64,000 nt of DNA, taken from the NCBI RefSeq assembly GCF_000341285.1, contig NW_005178427.1, forward strand, positions 57,274-121,273. Direction: 5' to 3'. The DNA comes from Galdieria sulphuraria. Taxonomy: Eukaryota; Rhodophyta; Bangiophyceae; Galdieriales; Galdieriaceae. Shown one piece after another: positions 43,230-54,240 of this stretch. The stretch's first letter is position 1; each line of letters begins with the position of its first letter. The translations under genes and the position numbers were made by a program. Under the pieces are notes generated by a model that was given only the letters and a program-made list of their open reading frames with translations, had not been told where the DNA came from and ran no database searches.

Positions 43230-44019
43230 TCCGTACCACCACCAACAGCAACAAAAATGACTAACCAATTTATCACCAAGATAAAATAATATTCTGCAGA
43301 GACGATCCCATATCCCTTAAGCGATAGCGGTATCATGTCATAAAGTTAAAAAGAGAACCAAATTTTACAAAATATGCAGACATAGAGTCGAGATAAACTT
43401 GAAAAATTAAAAAAATAATTTTCATTTAAACAAAATTATTCTGTGAATTAAAATATCTCTGGAGCAATTTAACTTATCTGCATACAGCATTAGTTCAATT
43501 TTTTTGAATTCATTATTCATATTGCTACTTTGTTAGAAACAATTAAAATTAAAAATTCTTTTCAAAATACAAAACGCACGCCTCGATTAATTTTTCTTAA
43601 AATTATTTGCTACTGTACAGTTTTGATGTTTTTCTTTACGATGAAATGACCATTATTTCAATTACAATTTTGCTTTAGAATTATGCGAAGAATTAACACT
43701 CTCAATTCTTTTGTCGTAACATACAGCATCGCCTTAAAATGCTTTTAGTTGTGAAACTGTGTAAAGTGGCACAATAGATAAAAAATGATGGTTCGTAAGA
43801 CGTTTACCCAATTTTATATGCATACAGCAAAAAAATAACGAGTTATATCCACACTTATGAATCTATTTATTTGATATCGATGTACATGACAAGATGCTGC
43901 CGCTGCTGCTTCTATCTGGTCTATATATGAAAATAACAATAAAGAAAAAAAAGTTCCACCTGATTCAGCATCTTGATTCAATATTCTAGTTTAAAGCCCA
44001 CAGTCTTCTTCAGCTAAAC
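43230..44019. other. AT-rich gene-free interval with repeated CATACAGCA
   Basis: About 790 bases without a supportable gene, clearly richer in A and T runs than the flanks, especially 43390-43700. The 9-mer CATACAGCA occurs three times on the plus strand (43481, 43720, 43821), twice as GCATACAGCA. Several (A/T)AATT blocks recur. A short GCTGCCGCTGCTGCT tract lies at 43896-43910. It could be a shared downstream region of two convergently and divergently placed genes, an uncharacterised ncRNA, or an origin-like element; none of these can be shown by eye. Confidence 0.4.
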
Positions 44020-44396
44020 TCAGGATGACAATGACTCCTGTTTTATTGATGTTTCTTCTTGTTTCTGTTGTTCATGATACTTGACGGCGTATTCGTACGG
44101 AACGATACCATGCCTGAGAAACTCAACATGCCTCAAGATTCTCTTTCGTTGCTTTGGCGGAACTCCTTTTTTTTGGAGATCTAAACATCCGAGTTAGTAA
44201 AAACAATGCCACTACTAGCTACAGTAGAACGACAACCTAACGGTTTCACTTCAAGCAACTCTTCAATGCGGTTAAAGTTATTTGCAACATCTCCACACTC
44301 TATGCTTTCCAAGAACAACCGGACATCAACAAAACCCCCTACCGAACGGATACTTCGACCCATCAGCGGAGAAAGTAGACATCCAGTTAGCCTCAT
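44020..44396 (-). CDS. Small basic protein, unrecognised (organellar ribosome-like)
   Basis: Exons 44237-44396 and 44020-44180 (56-nt intron), 106 aa. The donor is GTTGTC and a TACTAAC branch-point-like site lies 12 bases before the acceptor. The joined protein has a hydrophobic/basic start (MRLTGCLLSPLMGRSIR), a helical middle (FLESIECGDVANNFNRIEEL) and a basic segment VPPKQRKRILRHVEFLRHGI that looks like a small mitochondrial ribosomal protein. I cannot name the family. Other donors a few bases downstream would alter one or a few residues; this one gives the most regular sequence (VKPLDLQKKG). Confidence 0.5.
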
Positions 44397-44530
44397 AGCG
44401 AACAACGGCTCCTCTTTCAAGGGTTGCTTTCACAAAGGACAAATGATTCTCTTAAGGGAATTGTAGAATTGAACGACGTAGAGGGCATTGGTAAAGAAGA
44501 GGGATTACTGGAAAAGGAGGATAGGTTGGC

Positions 44531-45350
44531 ATGGAAGAGGAGCAAATTCAACAAGAAGACAAACAGGATGAAACTGTGCATGAAAGTCCTGAAGATAATT
44601 CTGAAATGCATCCATTACAATTCTCTTGGTCTCTATGGTACAGTTCTTCAGGCAAAAGATTGACTTTCCAGTCGTATGAACAGTCTCTAAAAAAGGTTGC
44701 AACGTTTCGAACAGTTGAAGAATTCTGGGGGTGAGAGATTGGCACCGACTTGTAAAGAGTTTGCTTTTTCTAACGTTTATTTTCCTTCAGTGTCTTTAAT
44801 CACATTCCGCAGCCTTCACAAATTGCCCCTAAAGCAGATTTTCATATTTTCAAGGACGGCATAGAACCGAAATGGGAAGATCCCATGAACGAGTCTGGCG
44901 GTGTATGGCAAGTTTCGTTCCGAAGAGACCCTTCTGCTGGCAGTGATGCACCTATCAATGATGCTTGGCTTCATACGGTGAGAATCTGTTGTTTATCTGT
45001 ATTGGTTCTCAACACGATAAAAGGTTCTTGCTATTGTCGGTGATAATTTTGAACCTGCTGAAAGTGATGACATTCGTGGAATTGCATTAGCCGTTAGAAG
45101 CAAAGAGTTTCGATTAGCTTTATGGACTGGTACAGCTGAAGACAAAGAATTACAAGAAGCCATAGGGTATGTTGATATTACTGCTTGAGAGCGAAATTTT
45201 TTTGGGATGCATCACTCACATGAGTATTGTAGTCGTTCATTTCGAAAATTTGCAACGTATTCTGGAACAGTTATCAAAGAAACCATTTCATTTACTTCGA
45301 ACAAAGATGCTTTAGTCGATGCCGATGCGAAACCTTTATACGTTGTTTGA
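44531..45350 (+). CDS. EIF4E: Translation initiation factor eIF4E
   Basis: Binds the mRNA 5' cap and recruits eIF4G. Exons: 44531-44730, 44791-44977, 45024-45166, 45233-45350; 215 aa. The acidic Gln/Glu-rich N-terminus is variable; the core starts at HPLQFSWSLWYS. Motifs: TVEEFWGVFNHI, the cap-binding Trp-Glu in PKWEDP (W102/E103 in human numbering), GGVWQV (usually GGRW), DIRGIALAVR and LALWTG. The first stacking Trp corresponds to the FSWSLWYSS/YEQSL region and is harder to place. Introns are 46-66 nt. It sits 61 bp before the RMD5 gene on the same strand. Confidence 0.95.
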
Positions 45351-45411
45351 TAAAATAAACAAGAATATTCATAGAATTTGACTTGCATCCATGTTTAGAT
45401 TTTGTTGAAAG

Positions 45412-46868
45412 ATGGAGACTTGGAGCAATGAGTTTGATAGAGTACGAAGTAAAAGTCAAAATATGTATGAACACCTCAGCTCGGCAATAGAAGAACTGCA
45501 AAGTTATTATCAGGTTTGTATTTTTTGTAGTGACAACTTGAGATAGCCAACTTTTGTTAGTTGCAAGACAGTGTTCATTTTGAACCCCAACAAAGGAAGC
45601 AACAACTCCAACAGTTGAAGCGAATAGCAGAAGCCAAACAAAAGGAGTGCAATGCTGAACAAAAAGAAGTATGTTTTTATACAAGTTATACAAAGTTGCC
45701 TTATTTTTGTGGAGATAGGTATATGGGAGTCTTTCTAAACTTAGTAAGAGTGTAGATAAAACGGCACAGCAGTTGTTAGAAGGAGCTTGTTGTCCTTGTA
45801 CCAAACTTCCTTCACATTGGGTTAATCAAGCTATTTGTCAGGTATTCCGTTGTTTTCTATTATTTTAGAGTTTCATTTTCTTTAGCATCTTTTCAGAAAA
45901 GGCTTATTTACTGTTGGAGAACAGTTTGCTGATGAAAGCGGTATACTTTTTCAAGATGACTTTACAGAGCCCATCAAGGAATTATATGACATTGTGAGTG
46001 CCATTGATGAATATCGTTTGGAACCTGCGATAAGGTATTTCAGGATTTTTCAGAGTTTTGTAAAAGTTAAAAGTCTCTTTTAGTTGGATTATGAAACATG
46101 CGGTTCACTTAACAAAAGGTGGGGATAGTTTATTATTTCGTTTGCATGAGTTGCAATATCTACAGTTATTAAGAGAGAGCAAGAATAGAGAAGCTATGGA
46201 TTATGCCAAGTAAGTAGTTGTATGAAAGACTGAGTTACCTTAAGTATTCTTTCCCAGTAAGCATTTTCCGGCTTTTGCAGAATCCTATTTGTCGGAGATT
46301 CAACGACTTTGTTGCAGTTTATTGTTTATTGATCGGATAGAAACATCACCCTATGCTGATTTATTTTCGTCCAATTTGAAGTTAGAAACACAAGTAGAGT
46401 TTACCAAAGCATGTTGCAAGGTTTTAGGGATTGCTCAAGAGTCTCCATTATATTTAGTTACTAGTGCTGTACGTTTGTCATTTGATGAGTTGAAGCTCTC
46501 TTTTATTTTCTTTTAGGGTATTGTTGCACTTCCAGTTCTTTTGAAAGCAGCTCGTATATTTCCAAACAAAACGGAATGGAAAGGAACCGATCAACTTCCA
46601 GTAGAAGTGGAATTGGGTAAGTGAGTTGGGCTTATGAAATGAGTCTTATAAGTTTCTTCTAGGCAAAGCTTTTCAATTTCATTCCATATTTACTTGTCCT
46701 GTATCTCGAGAACAAAGTACTTGGGATAATCCTCCCATGTTATTGCCTTGTGGTCATGTTTTATGTCAAGCTTCCATTCAGAAGCTTCCTCGAGTAACCT
46801 CTCGTTTCAAGTGTCCTTATTGTCCTTCCGAACAAACGGTTAGTCAATGTCGAGCGATAAACTTTTGA
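45412..46868 (+). CDS. RMD5: RMD5/GID2-type subunit of the GID/CTLH E3 ubiquitin ligase
   Basis: RING-like catalytic subunit of the GID/CTLH complex, which degrades gluconeogenic enzymes in yeast. Eight exons: 45412-45513, 45561-45668, 45719-45841, 45886-46034, 46084-46209, 46258-46468, 46517-46616, 46663-46868; 374 aa. After an N-terminal coiled coil come LisH/CTLH/CRA helices (HLFRKGLFTVGEQFADE, LLFRLHELQYLQLL). The C-terminus is the diagnostic degenerate RING: FTCPVSREQSTWDNPPMLLP, CGHVLCQASIQKL, RFKCPYCPSEQTVSQC. The last 29 coding bases overlap the convergent EMC8/9 coding sequence. Confidence 0.95.
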
Positions 46869-47525
46869 TATGTCTATTCATCCAATCGTAACGGGGTTCC
46901 ATACAATGGTCATCAAAGTCATGAAAAGATTCCATTTTTTCCTTATCTAACAAAAACTCTTCTGTTTTCTCCAACAAAGATATGGGAATCGATTCCAACT
47001 TATCCTTTTCTATTTCCTTTGCATTCTCTCGAGAAGAAGATATCTGGAAGAATCGTAAAGGAACTTGACTTGTTCGAACATCTGGCACTAGTTTTCTATT
47101 ATCCGACTACAACGTTTATTAGAGTACACAAGACTTAATACTCACTCTATACTTACAACCAACAACAATTTGCAAGTATCACATTGTTGAGAGACTTGGT
47201 TGACTAACCATAAACCATCCGTAGGTTCCGATGCATCAAAACGTTCTCCAGCAATATAACAACCTATGAGTGCAATATGTTGCTTCTTTGCTATGATTTG
47301 GGCAAGTTGTATTCCCACTTGTAACATAGGATTGGATTTCAGGTTTATGTGACTTAGTGGGAGACACTCATCCACAGTTATAGTACTTGAATACTTGTCT
47401 TCTGTGTAGTTGATGGTTCCTAACAATACACCACATACAGCTTCAGTTGCATATTTGTACAAGTGCATCACAAGTTGAATATAAGCCTCTTCTTTCCTCC
47501 ACAGAACAACAACCTCATTCGACAT
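46840..47525 (-). CDS. EMC8: ER membrane protein complex subunit 8/9
   Basis: Exons 47157-47525 and 46840-47106 (50-nt intron), 211 aa. It has an MPN-like fold without the metalloprotease JAMM residues: AYIQLVMHLYKYATEAVCGV, LLGTI, CLPLSHINL (usually PLFH), PMLQVGIQLAQI, IGCYIAGERFDASEP. The C-terminal segment FHDFDDHCMEPRYDWMN matches the family end (DFDNHLDD..DWLN). The EMC inserts and folds ER membrane proteins. The stop codon lies inside the 3' end of RMD5 on the other strand. Confidence 0.9.
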
Positions 47526-47554
47526 TCCTTTTCAACAAGAAAGAAAATGATCTT

Positions 47555-48376
47555 TTATTCCAAACGAGTTTGTAATCTTTCCTTTTCAATGTAAGCAAAA
47601 CCTTTGGGAAAAAACTCCACAATATGTTGTTTAGTAAAATAAAACATATTTTCTGCTTGTTGAATCGTATCCTCGACTTGATCAGGATCCACTTTTCGAA
47701 TAAACTTGGCAGGATTTCCTCCCCAAACTTCACCAGTTGGAATACTTTGGTTAGCACTCACCACAGAGTGAGGAAGGATAACACAGTCCATATCAATATG
47801 TGCACCTGGTTCAATAACCGAATGAGCTCCAATACGAGTACGAGAATCTATAGTACAAGACTGCAGAATACTATGGGATTCTATCACTACCCAACTGCCA
47901 ATATTGATGGGCTTCAGTTCTCCACTTCGCTTGGGAGGTACTACAGTAAGCACACAGTTATCTTCAATTACGGAGAATCCTGAAACAACAATCTCTGCAA
48001 AATCTGCTCTAAGAACAGAGCCATACCAAACTACCACTTTTTCTGCCAAATCAACTGCACCGATGACGCTAGCAGAAGGAGCCACAAAGGCGTTGTTGGC
48101 GTGAATAGGGCGAATGCGGTCTTTATCTAGAGCCATGACATTACGATGATTGGAACCTATTATGAATATATGGGAAAGAGTGAGTTATGTTGCTAGGAAT
48201 GGGTCACTAGACTCACTCAAGTCTGGTAGAGCTACTCCAGAACACCAAGTTCTTTTGGCTCGCCACATCAAGGGTGTTGACTTGAGAGAAGACAAGTAGT
48301 GCATTCCATCAACTTGAATCCTTTTCAAAATAGTCCAACGGAATAAAGTTTGACTCAGTCTCGAATATAACAACAT
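47555..48376 (-). CDS. gCAL: Gamma-carbonic anhydrase-like protein (gCAL, mitochondrial complex I)
   Basis: Exons 48217-48376 and 47555-48156 (60-nt intron), 253 aa. The basic N-terminus MLLYSRLSQTLFRWTILKRI is a likely mitochondrial presequence. A left-handed beta-helix follows (VAPSASVIGAVDLAEKVVVW, YGSVLRADF, HSILQSCTIDSRTRIGAHSV), and the family end IPTGEVWGGNPAKFIRKV. The three zinc-ligand His positions of active gamma-CAs are replaced (LVHVA reads LTVVP; the GHSAVLHGC block reads ESHSILQSC). It is therefore the non-catalytic gCAL type, part of the matrix-exposed CA module of complex I. The frame continues upstream of 48376 but would enter the next gene. Confidence 0.88.
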
Positions 48377-48479
48377 GACAAGGAGGAGGAGGAGGAAATG
48401 TATATGCAATCCAAAAAGAATGAAAAGCCTCAAGTGGTTCTGTCTCTTTTTCTTTTTTAAGCCGAGTGGGTTGTTCTCT

Positions 48480-49153
48480 TTACTTTTCACTACGTCTTCT
48501 AGTACTTAGACGTGTACCTAGTGGACCACGACTAAAGGCCCAAGAAACTTCTAAAAGTCGATCGTGTAACTCTGCTCCATTCAGAGCTTCAATAGCAGAC
48601 TGTGCTTCTTTAAAGTGTTGGTATTCTATCAAAGCATAGCCCTAAAATACGGCTTCAAAAAAATGACAAGTAATATGGAAGAGATAGTACTTTGGTAAAT
48701 CCTGTTCGGCGATCCAAGTTTAAGTGAATGTTCTTCACTTCTCCCAGTTCCTACACAAGTCTCCATAAATATCCCATCATCAACTCTATGCACTTTGCTT
48801 ACAGAAAATTTGTCATAAATATCTTCTTCTGTACATTCCTCGTGCAGATTACAAGCTATCAAGATGTATCCTTCCACAGCTAAACCACATAAGTAATACA
48901 AACCAAAAACACTCTTCTTACACTTCTGTGGACCACTACCGTCTCTATCCGTTCCAAGACGTTCAAAGACACCACCTATGACACAAACTCTTCCATCAGG
49001 AAAGGGTCAAAACACACACAAGTCTTCCAGTATACCTTTTCCAGTATAACGACCTTCTTCATCAACATCCATAGCTGCACCAATACCTCTACCTCTTCCA
49101 CGTTCTTCTCCCTTTGAGGTTTCTGAAACTACGACTTGCATTCGATCTTCCAT
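48480..49153 (-). CDS. RBM8A: Y14/RBM8A, exon-junction complex RNA-binding protein
   Basis: Y14 pairs with MAGOH and marks spliced mRNAs. Five exons: 49036-49153, 48922-48975, 48803-48879, 48691-48750, 48480-48641; 156 aa. The core follows Y14 closely: GPQKSVEGYIL, NLHEECTEEDIYDKFSELGE, the RNP1 motif GYALIEY, ALNGAEL, and a C-terminal RGPLGTRLSTRRRSEK. The RRM second position is LIAC rather than LFVT. Introns are 42-60 nt. Its presence implies an exon-junction complex acting on this intron-dense genome. Confidence 0.95.
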
Positions 49154-49525
49154 ATTCTTCTTCTCCTCCCACACACACACACACCAACAACAACAACAAT
49201 AATAATAATAGATAGACTTGGGATGATAAATTCAAATGGAGCTCTTTCAAGTTTTTAGAGTAAGAAAACTTGTTAACTTTTTATCTACTCAAACAGACAA
49301 GTTGTTTATTCCATTTGAATATCACTTTGAAACAAAAATAAAGAATAGAAATGGATAAAAGCTCTGGTCTTCTTTACCATCATGATATGTATCCTTCACT
49401 ATAATAAGCAATAGACTACTTTCCAATAGATACTTGATATCTATCAAGACTCAAAAGACAAAATCTAATATATTAATATTTATTTCTCAACTCCTTTTTC
49501 CATTACATATACGAAGTGGTGAAAG
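49154..49525. other. Divergent promoter interval with simple repeats
   Basis: A 372-bp gap between the RBM8A start and the start of the SDR gene, so it should hold both promoters. It begins with ACACACACAC followed by CAA and TAA triplets (49171-49210), probably the RBM8A 5' leader as CT/TTG/TTA repeats on that strand. The rest is AT-rich without a recognisable gene. Confidence 0.6.
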
Positions 49526-50680
49526 ATGCTATGGGATTCTTATGGTTGGTATTCTTTAAGGGCTTGGCTGTGGTTGTTGTTTGACGTTATAACTTCACGT
49601 CTCATTCAATTGAAACCAGTAGAACAAAGAATATTGAATGATGCTGTAGTGGTAATTACTGGAGCCAATTCCGGAATAGGCAAGGAGACTGCAAGACTCT
49701 TTGTGAAAAGTGGCGCCAAAGTCATCTTAGGTATTTGTCTCTCGCTTCCTTTACCTCATTATTGACACTGGAAAAAGCATGTAGGAACAGTACGCTAGGA
49801 TATCAAGTGAAAGAAGAATTTTGTGCCAAAAATAAGGCATTGGAAGCCAAAATATGGGTCTTGCCTTTGGACCTGCAAAGTACTGCCTCCATTCGAGCGT
49901 TTGTCGAACAATGGAAAAGTTTACAACTACCACTGGACTATCTAATACTGAACGCTGGAGTATTGGGTGTTCCTTTGAGTTATACAGAGGATCATGTGGA
50001 GATGCACTTTGGGGTGAACCACCTGGGACACTTCATGCTGACCTTGTTGTTGATGGAAAACTTGATACAAACAAAGCACTCCAGAGTGGTCATTGTTAGT
50101 TCACTAAGTGAGTTCAAGTGTGTTTTTTGTTTTGGGAAACCGAATTGATTTATTGGTTGTAGCTTATTTATTGGGTTCCTTGCGTTTGGATGACATCAAC
50201 TACAAGAACCGTCGTTATAGAAGTTTTGAAGCTTATGCATCCAGCAAATTGTGCAATTTATTGTTCATGCGCGAGTTGTGCAAAAGATATAAAAGTGACC
50301 ATCTAAGTATTGTCGCTGTTCATCCTGGTGATGTTCATACCCAAGTAGCTCGGCACTTTGGAAAATGGATTTATTATCTTTATGATAAAGTGGCAAGTGT
50401 ATTTCTAAGAAGTCCAGAACAGGGTGCATTATCTGTATATGCTGCTGCAGTTGATCCTTATTTGAGTTCTTTTTCAGGAATATTTACGATGAATGTGGAT
50501 CAGTTAGTTCCTTTGGCTGCGAATGCTACTCATGACGCATCAAGTAAATACTTGTGGAAAAAGAGTCTTTCTCTTATATCTTTTCATCCCAACGAAGTAG
50601 AAATGTTGCGGAGTCTACGTATTCTTGATGAAGATGAATATTTGCAATGTTTAGCAAATTGCAGTAGAGAAGAATCATAA
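49526..50680 (+). CDS. Short-chain dehydrogenase/reductase (retinol dehydrogenase/WWOX-like)
   Basis: Exons 49526-49730, 49778-50107, 50163-50680; 350 aa. A hydrophobic N-terminal segment (AWLWLLFDVI) precedes the Rossmann fold: nucleotide loop TGANSGIGKETA, NAGV, catalytic Ser in VIVSSLS, and YASSK (Tyr/Lys). FGVNHLGHF is typical of the RDH/WWOX/protochlorophyllide-reductase branch of classical SDRs. The NADP preference is suggested by the family, not shown. Substrate unknown. Introns are 47 and 55 nt. It is convergent with the formyltransferase gene, the stops only 6 bp apart. Confidence 0.9.
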
Positions 50681-50686
50681 AAGTCT

Positions 50687-51874
50687 TTAGAGATGATGCC
50701 AATCTATTTTTTCGCGTTGTATTTTCTTTCCTTGAAGCCCATTGTAGAATTCTCTAGCATTCATAATTCTTTTTCCACTTGCTTGTATTTCAAGAATATC
50801 CAACTGACTGCCATCGTCACAAGTCACACGAAGACCATCTTTTTCTGGATTGAGAACTATCTGATGGATTCCTAATGCAGGAAAGCTATCTCGACGAACC
50901 AAACGTGTTTTATAAATTTTCAGTTTTTGAGTTCCTTTTTGTTGGATATCGAAATTAGCAAAAGTTCCAATGGAGTCACCAAAGGCTCGAACTTTGTTAT
51001 GAACATGCCAAGCGTTTTCATGGAAAGACAACCAACCTTCTTCTTTCTTCAGCTTAGGAGCATAAGTAGCTTCTTCTTCGTTTTGTTGCAAGGTTTGTAC
51101 AGTTCCATTCAGAATGGAGTTGAAATGTTGCGCCAAAAGATCAGTACCTTTTAGAAACAAGTCTATTAATAAGGGTCCAGCCAATTCATCTCCATTTAAA
51201 GAAACTTTCTCTTGTGCAATAATAGGACCCGCGTCCATCTTGGTTACTGTGAATAGAATGGATACTCCTGTTTCTTCTATTCCTTGTTGTAAAGCTCTTT
51301 GCACTGGAGCAGCACCTCGAAACTTGGGTAATAGACTTGGATGTATATTGACAACTCCATATTTGGGTATATTTAAAAAGTTTGGCGAAAGTAGTTTTCC
51401 ATAAGCAGCAGTAATAGCTATATCAGGCTCCCATTGTTGTACCTTTGATAGAAAGTCAGTATCTCTTATATTCTCTGGAGTCCATACGGGTATTTGGTTT
51501 TGAATGGCAACCTCGTGTACTGGAGAAAGATTCCGTTTTCTACTTGGCTTCTCACTAGGTGATTGAGTGATCACTGAGACTATTCGAGCATATGGATTCT
51601 GTTGAGACAACTCTAGCCATCTTTGTAAGGATTTTGCTGCACAAAGAGGTGTACCTAGAAAGAGGATGCGAACTCCTTTGTTGGTGTGAAAGTTTCTCGA
51701 CATGTCAAGTGACCTGTTCTTTCTGGGAAAAGGTGAATAGGAACGAAAGTAAAAAGACAATTTCTTTGCATCCAGCGAATAAAAGCAGCGTCTTCCCAAT
51801 AACCAACTATATGTAGTATAACAACGATGGCAAGTAATAAAACTGCTACCATCCATGTTGGTCAATCCTCTCAT
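50687..51874 (-). CDS. MTFMT: Methionyl-tRNA formyltransferase, organellar
   Basis: Formylates initiator Met-tRNA for plastid or mitochondrial translation. A single exon of 395 aa. The first ~65 residues are Ser/Arg/Tyr-rich without acidic runs, a transit peptide. The catalytic domain starts at VRILFLGTP and carries TAAYGKLL, the active-site motif NIHPSLLPKFRGAAPVQRAL, and the conserved Asp in TKMDAGPII. The C-terminal OB-like domain follows (GWLSFHENAWHVHNKVRAFG). Complete and of usual length. Confidence 0.96.
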   Translation of the reverse strand: MRGLTNMDGSSFITCHRCYTTYSWLLGRRCFYSLDAKKLSFYFRSYSPFPRKNRSLDMSRNFHTNKGVRILFLGTPLCAAKSLQRWLELSQQNPYARIVSVITQSPSEKPSRKRNLSPVHEVAIQNQIPVWTPENIRDTDFLSKVQQWEPDIAITAAYGKLLSPNFLNIPKYGVVNIHPSLLPKFRGAAPVQRALQQGIEETGVSILFTVTKMDAGPIIAQEKVSLNGDELAGPLLIDLFLKGTDLLAQHFNSILNGTVQTLQQNEEEATYAPKLKKEEGWLSFHENAWHVHNKVRAFGDSIGTFANFDIQQKGTQKLKIYKTRLVRRDSFPALGIHQIVLNPEKDGLRVTCDDGSQLDILEIQASGKRIMNAREFYNGLQGKKIQREKIDWHHL

Positions 51875-51947
51875 CTATAGCCATTCATTCTTTCTTTTGT
51901 TTGCTTTTGGAGATTGTGGCAAAATACAAAAAGAAGAAGAATAGATC

Positions 51948-53314
51948 ATGTGTGGATGGTTTTCTCATCAAAAGAAGATAAACCACTCTCTATCCTATGC
52001 TTGGGTTTACTCTATTTCCTTTCGTTCGCCGTCAACTCGGTTTTCATTGCTTCCAGTTGATAGTTTTCGAAAGAAGACAGGTCGACTGATTTGCACTCGT
52101 TGCTGTTCAACTCTCAACCATCACCCACATTCTATAGAAAGAAGATGGGTTGAGAAACTTCCAAGAAGATGGGTTTTGAACAAGTTGTTTCAAGTTGTCG
52201 CTGCTTTATCTTTGCAATCTATAGGCAGTTCAGTTGAAGCAGCGATGGGTTCCACGGTGGACCCATCTTCCTCGCATGAAGCAGCTTGGAAACCATTGAG
52301 TGTTCCAACTCAATCACTATTGTTTGGTGAGTATTTATGTTTGGATATTGATCAATGCTGATGGTATTTTGAATAGATGTAGATATGGATAGTAAGAGTC
52401 ATGGTTGGTTGATCGGTGCGAATGGTACTATTTTGGAAACTCACGATGGTGGAGAACATTGGGAACCACGAACTTTTGATTTTCTACGTATGGATGAAGA
52501 AATCAATTATAGATTCGAGTCCATATCTTGTTATGGAAATGAAGGTTGGATAGTAGGAAAGCCTCCCATCTTGCTCCATACCCAAAATGGAGGAAAGGAT
52601 TGGGAACGAATTCCATTATCTTCCAAATTGCCTGGAGAACCTGTATTGATAACAGCGCTTGGTCCTAATCGAGCTGAGTTGGCAACTACTGCAGGTGCCA
52701 TATATACTACGGATAATGGAGGAAAGAATTGGAAAGCCTTGGTAAAGGAGACTATCGATGCAACGTTGAATCGAACGACAAGTTCTGGAGTTACCGGTGC
52801 TTCTTATTATACGGGCACTGTGATTTCTATTACGAGAGACTGTAATGGATATTACTTGGCTATATCATCTCGAGGTAATTTTTATGTGACTTGGCATCCT
52901 GGACAAGAATATTGGACTCCACATCCTAGAGACTCCTCTCGTAGAATACAATCGATGGGATTTGTTCAAAATGATATTCACAAAGGTTTATGGATGGCTA
53001 ATAATGGAGGATTTTTAGGATTTTCTCCTCCCAATCCGAGTTTGGATACCGTTTCCAGCATTCCTTTTCAAAGAGTGGATATTCGAACAGGTGGTTATGG
53101 CATATTGGATGTTGCATTTCATCAACAAAAAAGAAACGAAGTCTGGGCTTCCGTTGGTAGTGGTATTCTTTATCGAAGTTTTGATGGCGGAAAGCATTGG
53201 GAAAAGGATCCTTGGTTGGATCATTTGGGTAGTGTTTTGTACCGGATTAAATTTGTGGAAAATTCAGGTTTCATATTGGGAGCTAAAGGAACTTTGCTTC
53301 GTTATAATGGCTAA
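51948..53314 (+). CDS. HCF136: Photosystem II assembly factor HCF136 (Ycf48)
   Basis: A thylakoid-lumen beta-propeller that binds newly made D1 during PSII assembly. Exons 51948-52326 and 52377-53314 (50-nt intron), 438 aa. It has a bipartite targeting sequence: a Ser/Arg-rich transit peptide, then a twin-arginine signal RRWVLNKLFQVVAALSLQS ending near VEAAMG, consistent with Tat import. The propeller blades repeat GGxxW-type loops (DGGEHWEP, NGGKDWER, NGGKNWKA, DGGKHWEK). This gene is strong evidence for a photosynthetic eukaryote. Confidence 0.96.
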
Positions 53315-53422
53315 ATAAAATGTCTCTATTGAGATGAATATATATAGTTTTTTTCGTTGATGTGTATACATTTCTTTCTCCCATTTATTTATATGGATAT
53401 ATACAATATATATATATATATA

Positions 53423-54209
53423 TTATCCTCGTCTACTGTTATCCGTTAGTGACTGTAGTTGTTTGTAAAGTTTGTCTTGTTCTACTCGCAATGTCAACGT
53501 TTCTCTTTGCAAGTTTTCCATTCGCATTTCCAATGATTCCAATCTCTTCCATATCTTTGAAATGACGTCGTCTGAGGTGTTACAAGTCGTAGTTGTCGTT
53601 CGTTGTGGACTGGGAAAAGAAGATGCAACTTTGGCAGCTGATACAATATTTTGTAATTCGATGGTTCCCGTGCTTTTCACTTTGCGATGGGTTTTATCCT
53701 CTGCGGCCTCTTTGGAGCCTAGGAAACGCACACATATAGGACTCGCATATACTCCATTCGTTTCACTTACCTGAAGAAGAAGTGGAAACTGCTAAATTAC
53801 GTGCTTGTGCATCCTTTAAGAAAGATTATGAGTTATTGTACCAAAAGAAAACTGTACACGAACTAACATAAATGACGGCCATATCGGTAGTCATTTCCGA
53901 CATGGAATGAATCAAGTTACCGTTATGTGCGGCTTTCAACCACGCTGGTCGACAAGGTAGATGCAGTGTTTGTTTGATTAACAACTTTACCTAAAACTAC
54001 CGTGAAAACAAGTGAAACGCAAGTGGTGCATAACTTACGTCGTCCAAAGTACGACAAACATCGGGAGTAAATTCCATACGAACACCTTTTCCATCAACTG
54101 GTTGTCCATCTTCGTACAAATAGACAACTCGTGCACCACTTGGTTTCGTAGTATTGCTATATGCAGCGGAGGTCTTTTGTGAAGCGTTTTTAGAAAAGAA
54201 CGCTTTCAT
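53423..54209 (-). CDS. Putative doublecortin-like protein with coiled-coil tail
   Basis: Exons 54039-54209, 53868-53990, 53771-53813, 53423-53718; 210 aa. Residues ~27-100 resemble an ubiquitin-like doublecortin module: ARVVYLYEDGQPVDGKGVRM, CRTLDDVKLLIKQTLHLP, AWLKAAHNGNLIHSMSEM, AVIYV. A polar linker follows, then a heptad coiled coil (ISKIWKRLESLEMRMENLQR). If doublecortin-like, it would bind microtubules; the similarity is weak. One exon is only 43 nt. The start codon lies 31 bp from that of KRI1, so the two divergent genes share a promoter. An AT repeat abuts its stop. Confidence 0.55.
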
Positions 54210-54240
54210 CCAAAATCACAAAAGAGAAGAGAGTAATTTG

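Noticed and set aside
44181-44420. 79-codon unspliced minus-strand frame
   Set aside because: The last residues are intron translation; splicing at 44236 leads to a longer coherent protein.
48377-48490. Upstream ATG extension of the gCAL protein
   Set aside because: It would overlap the end of RBM8A and adds a non-presequence hydrophobic run.
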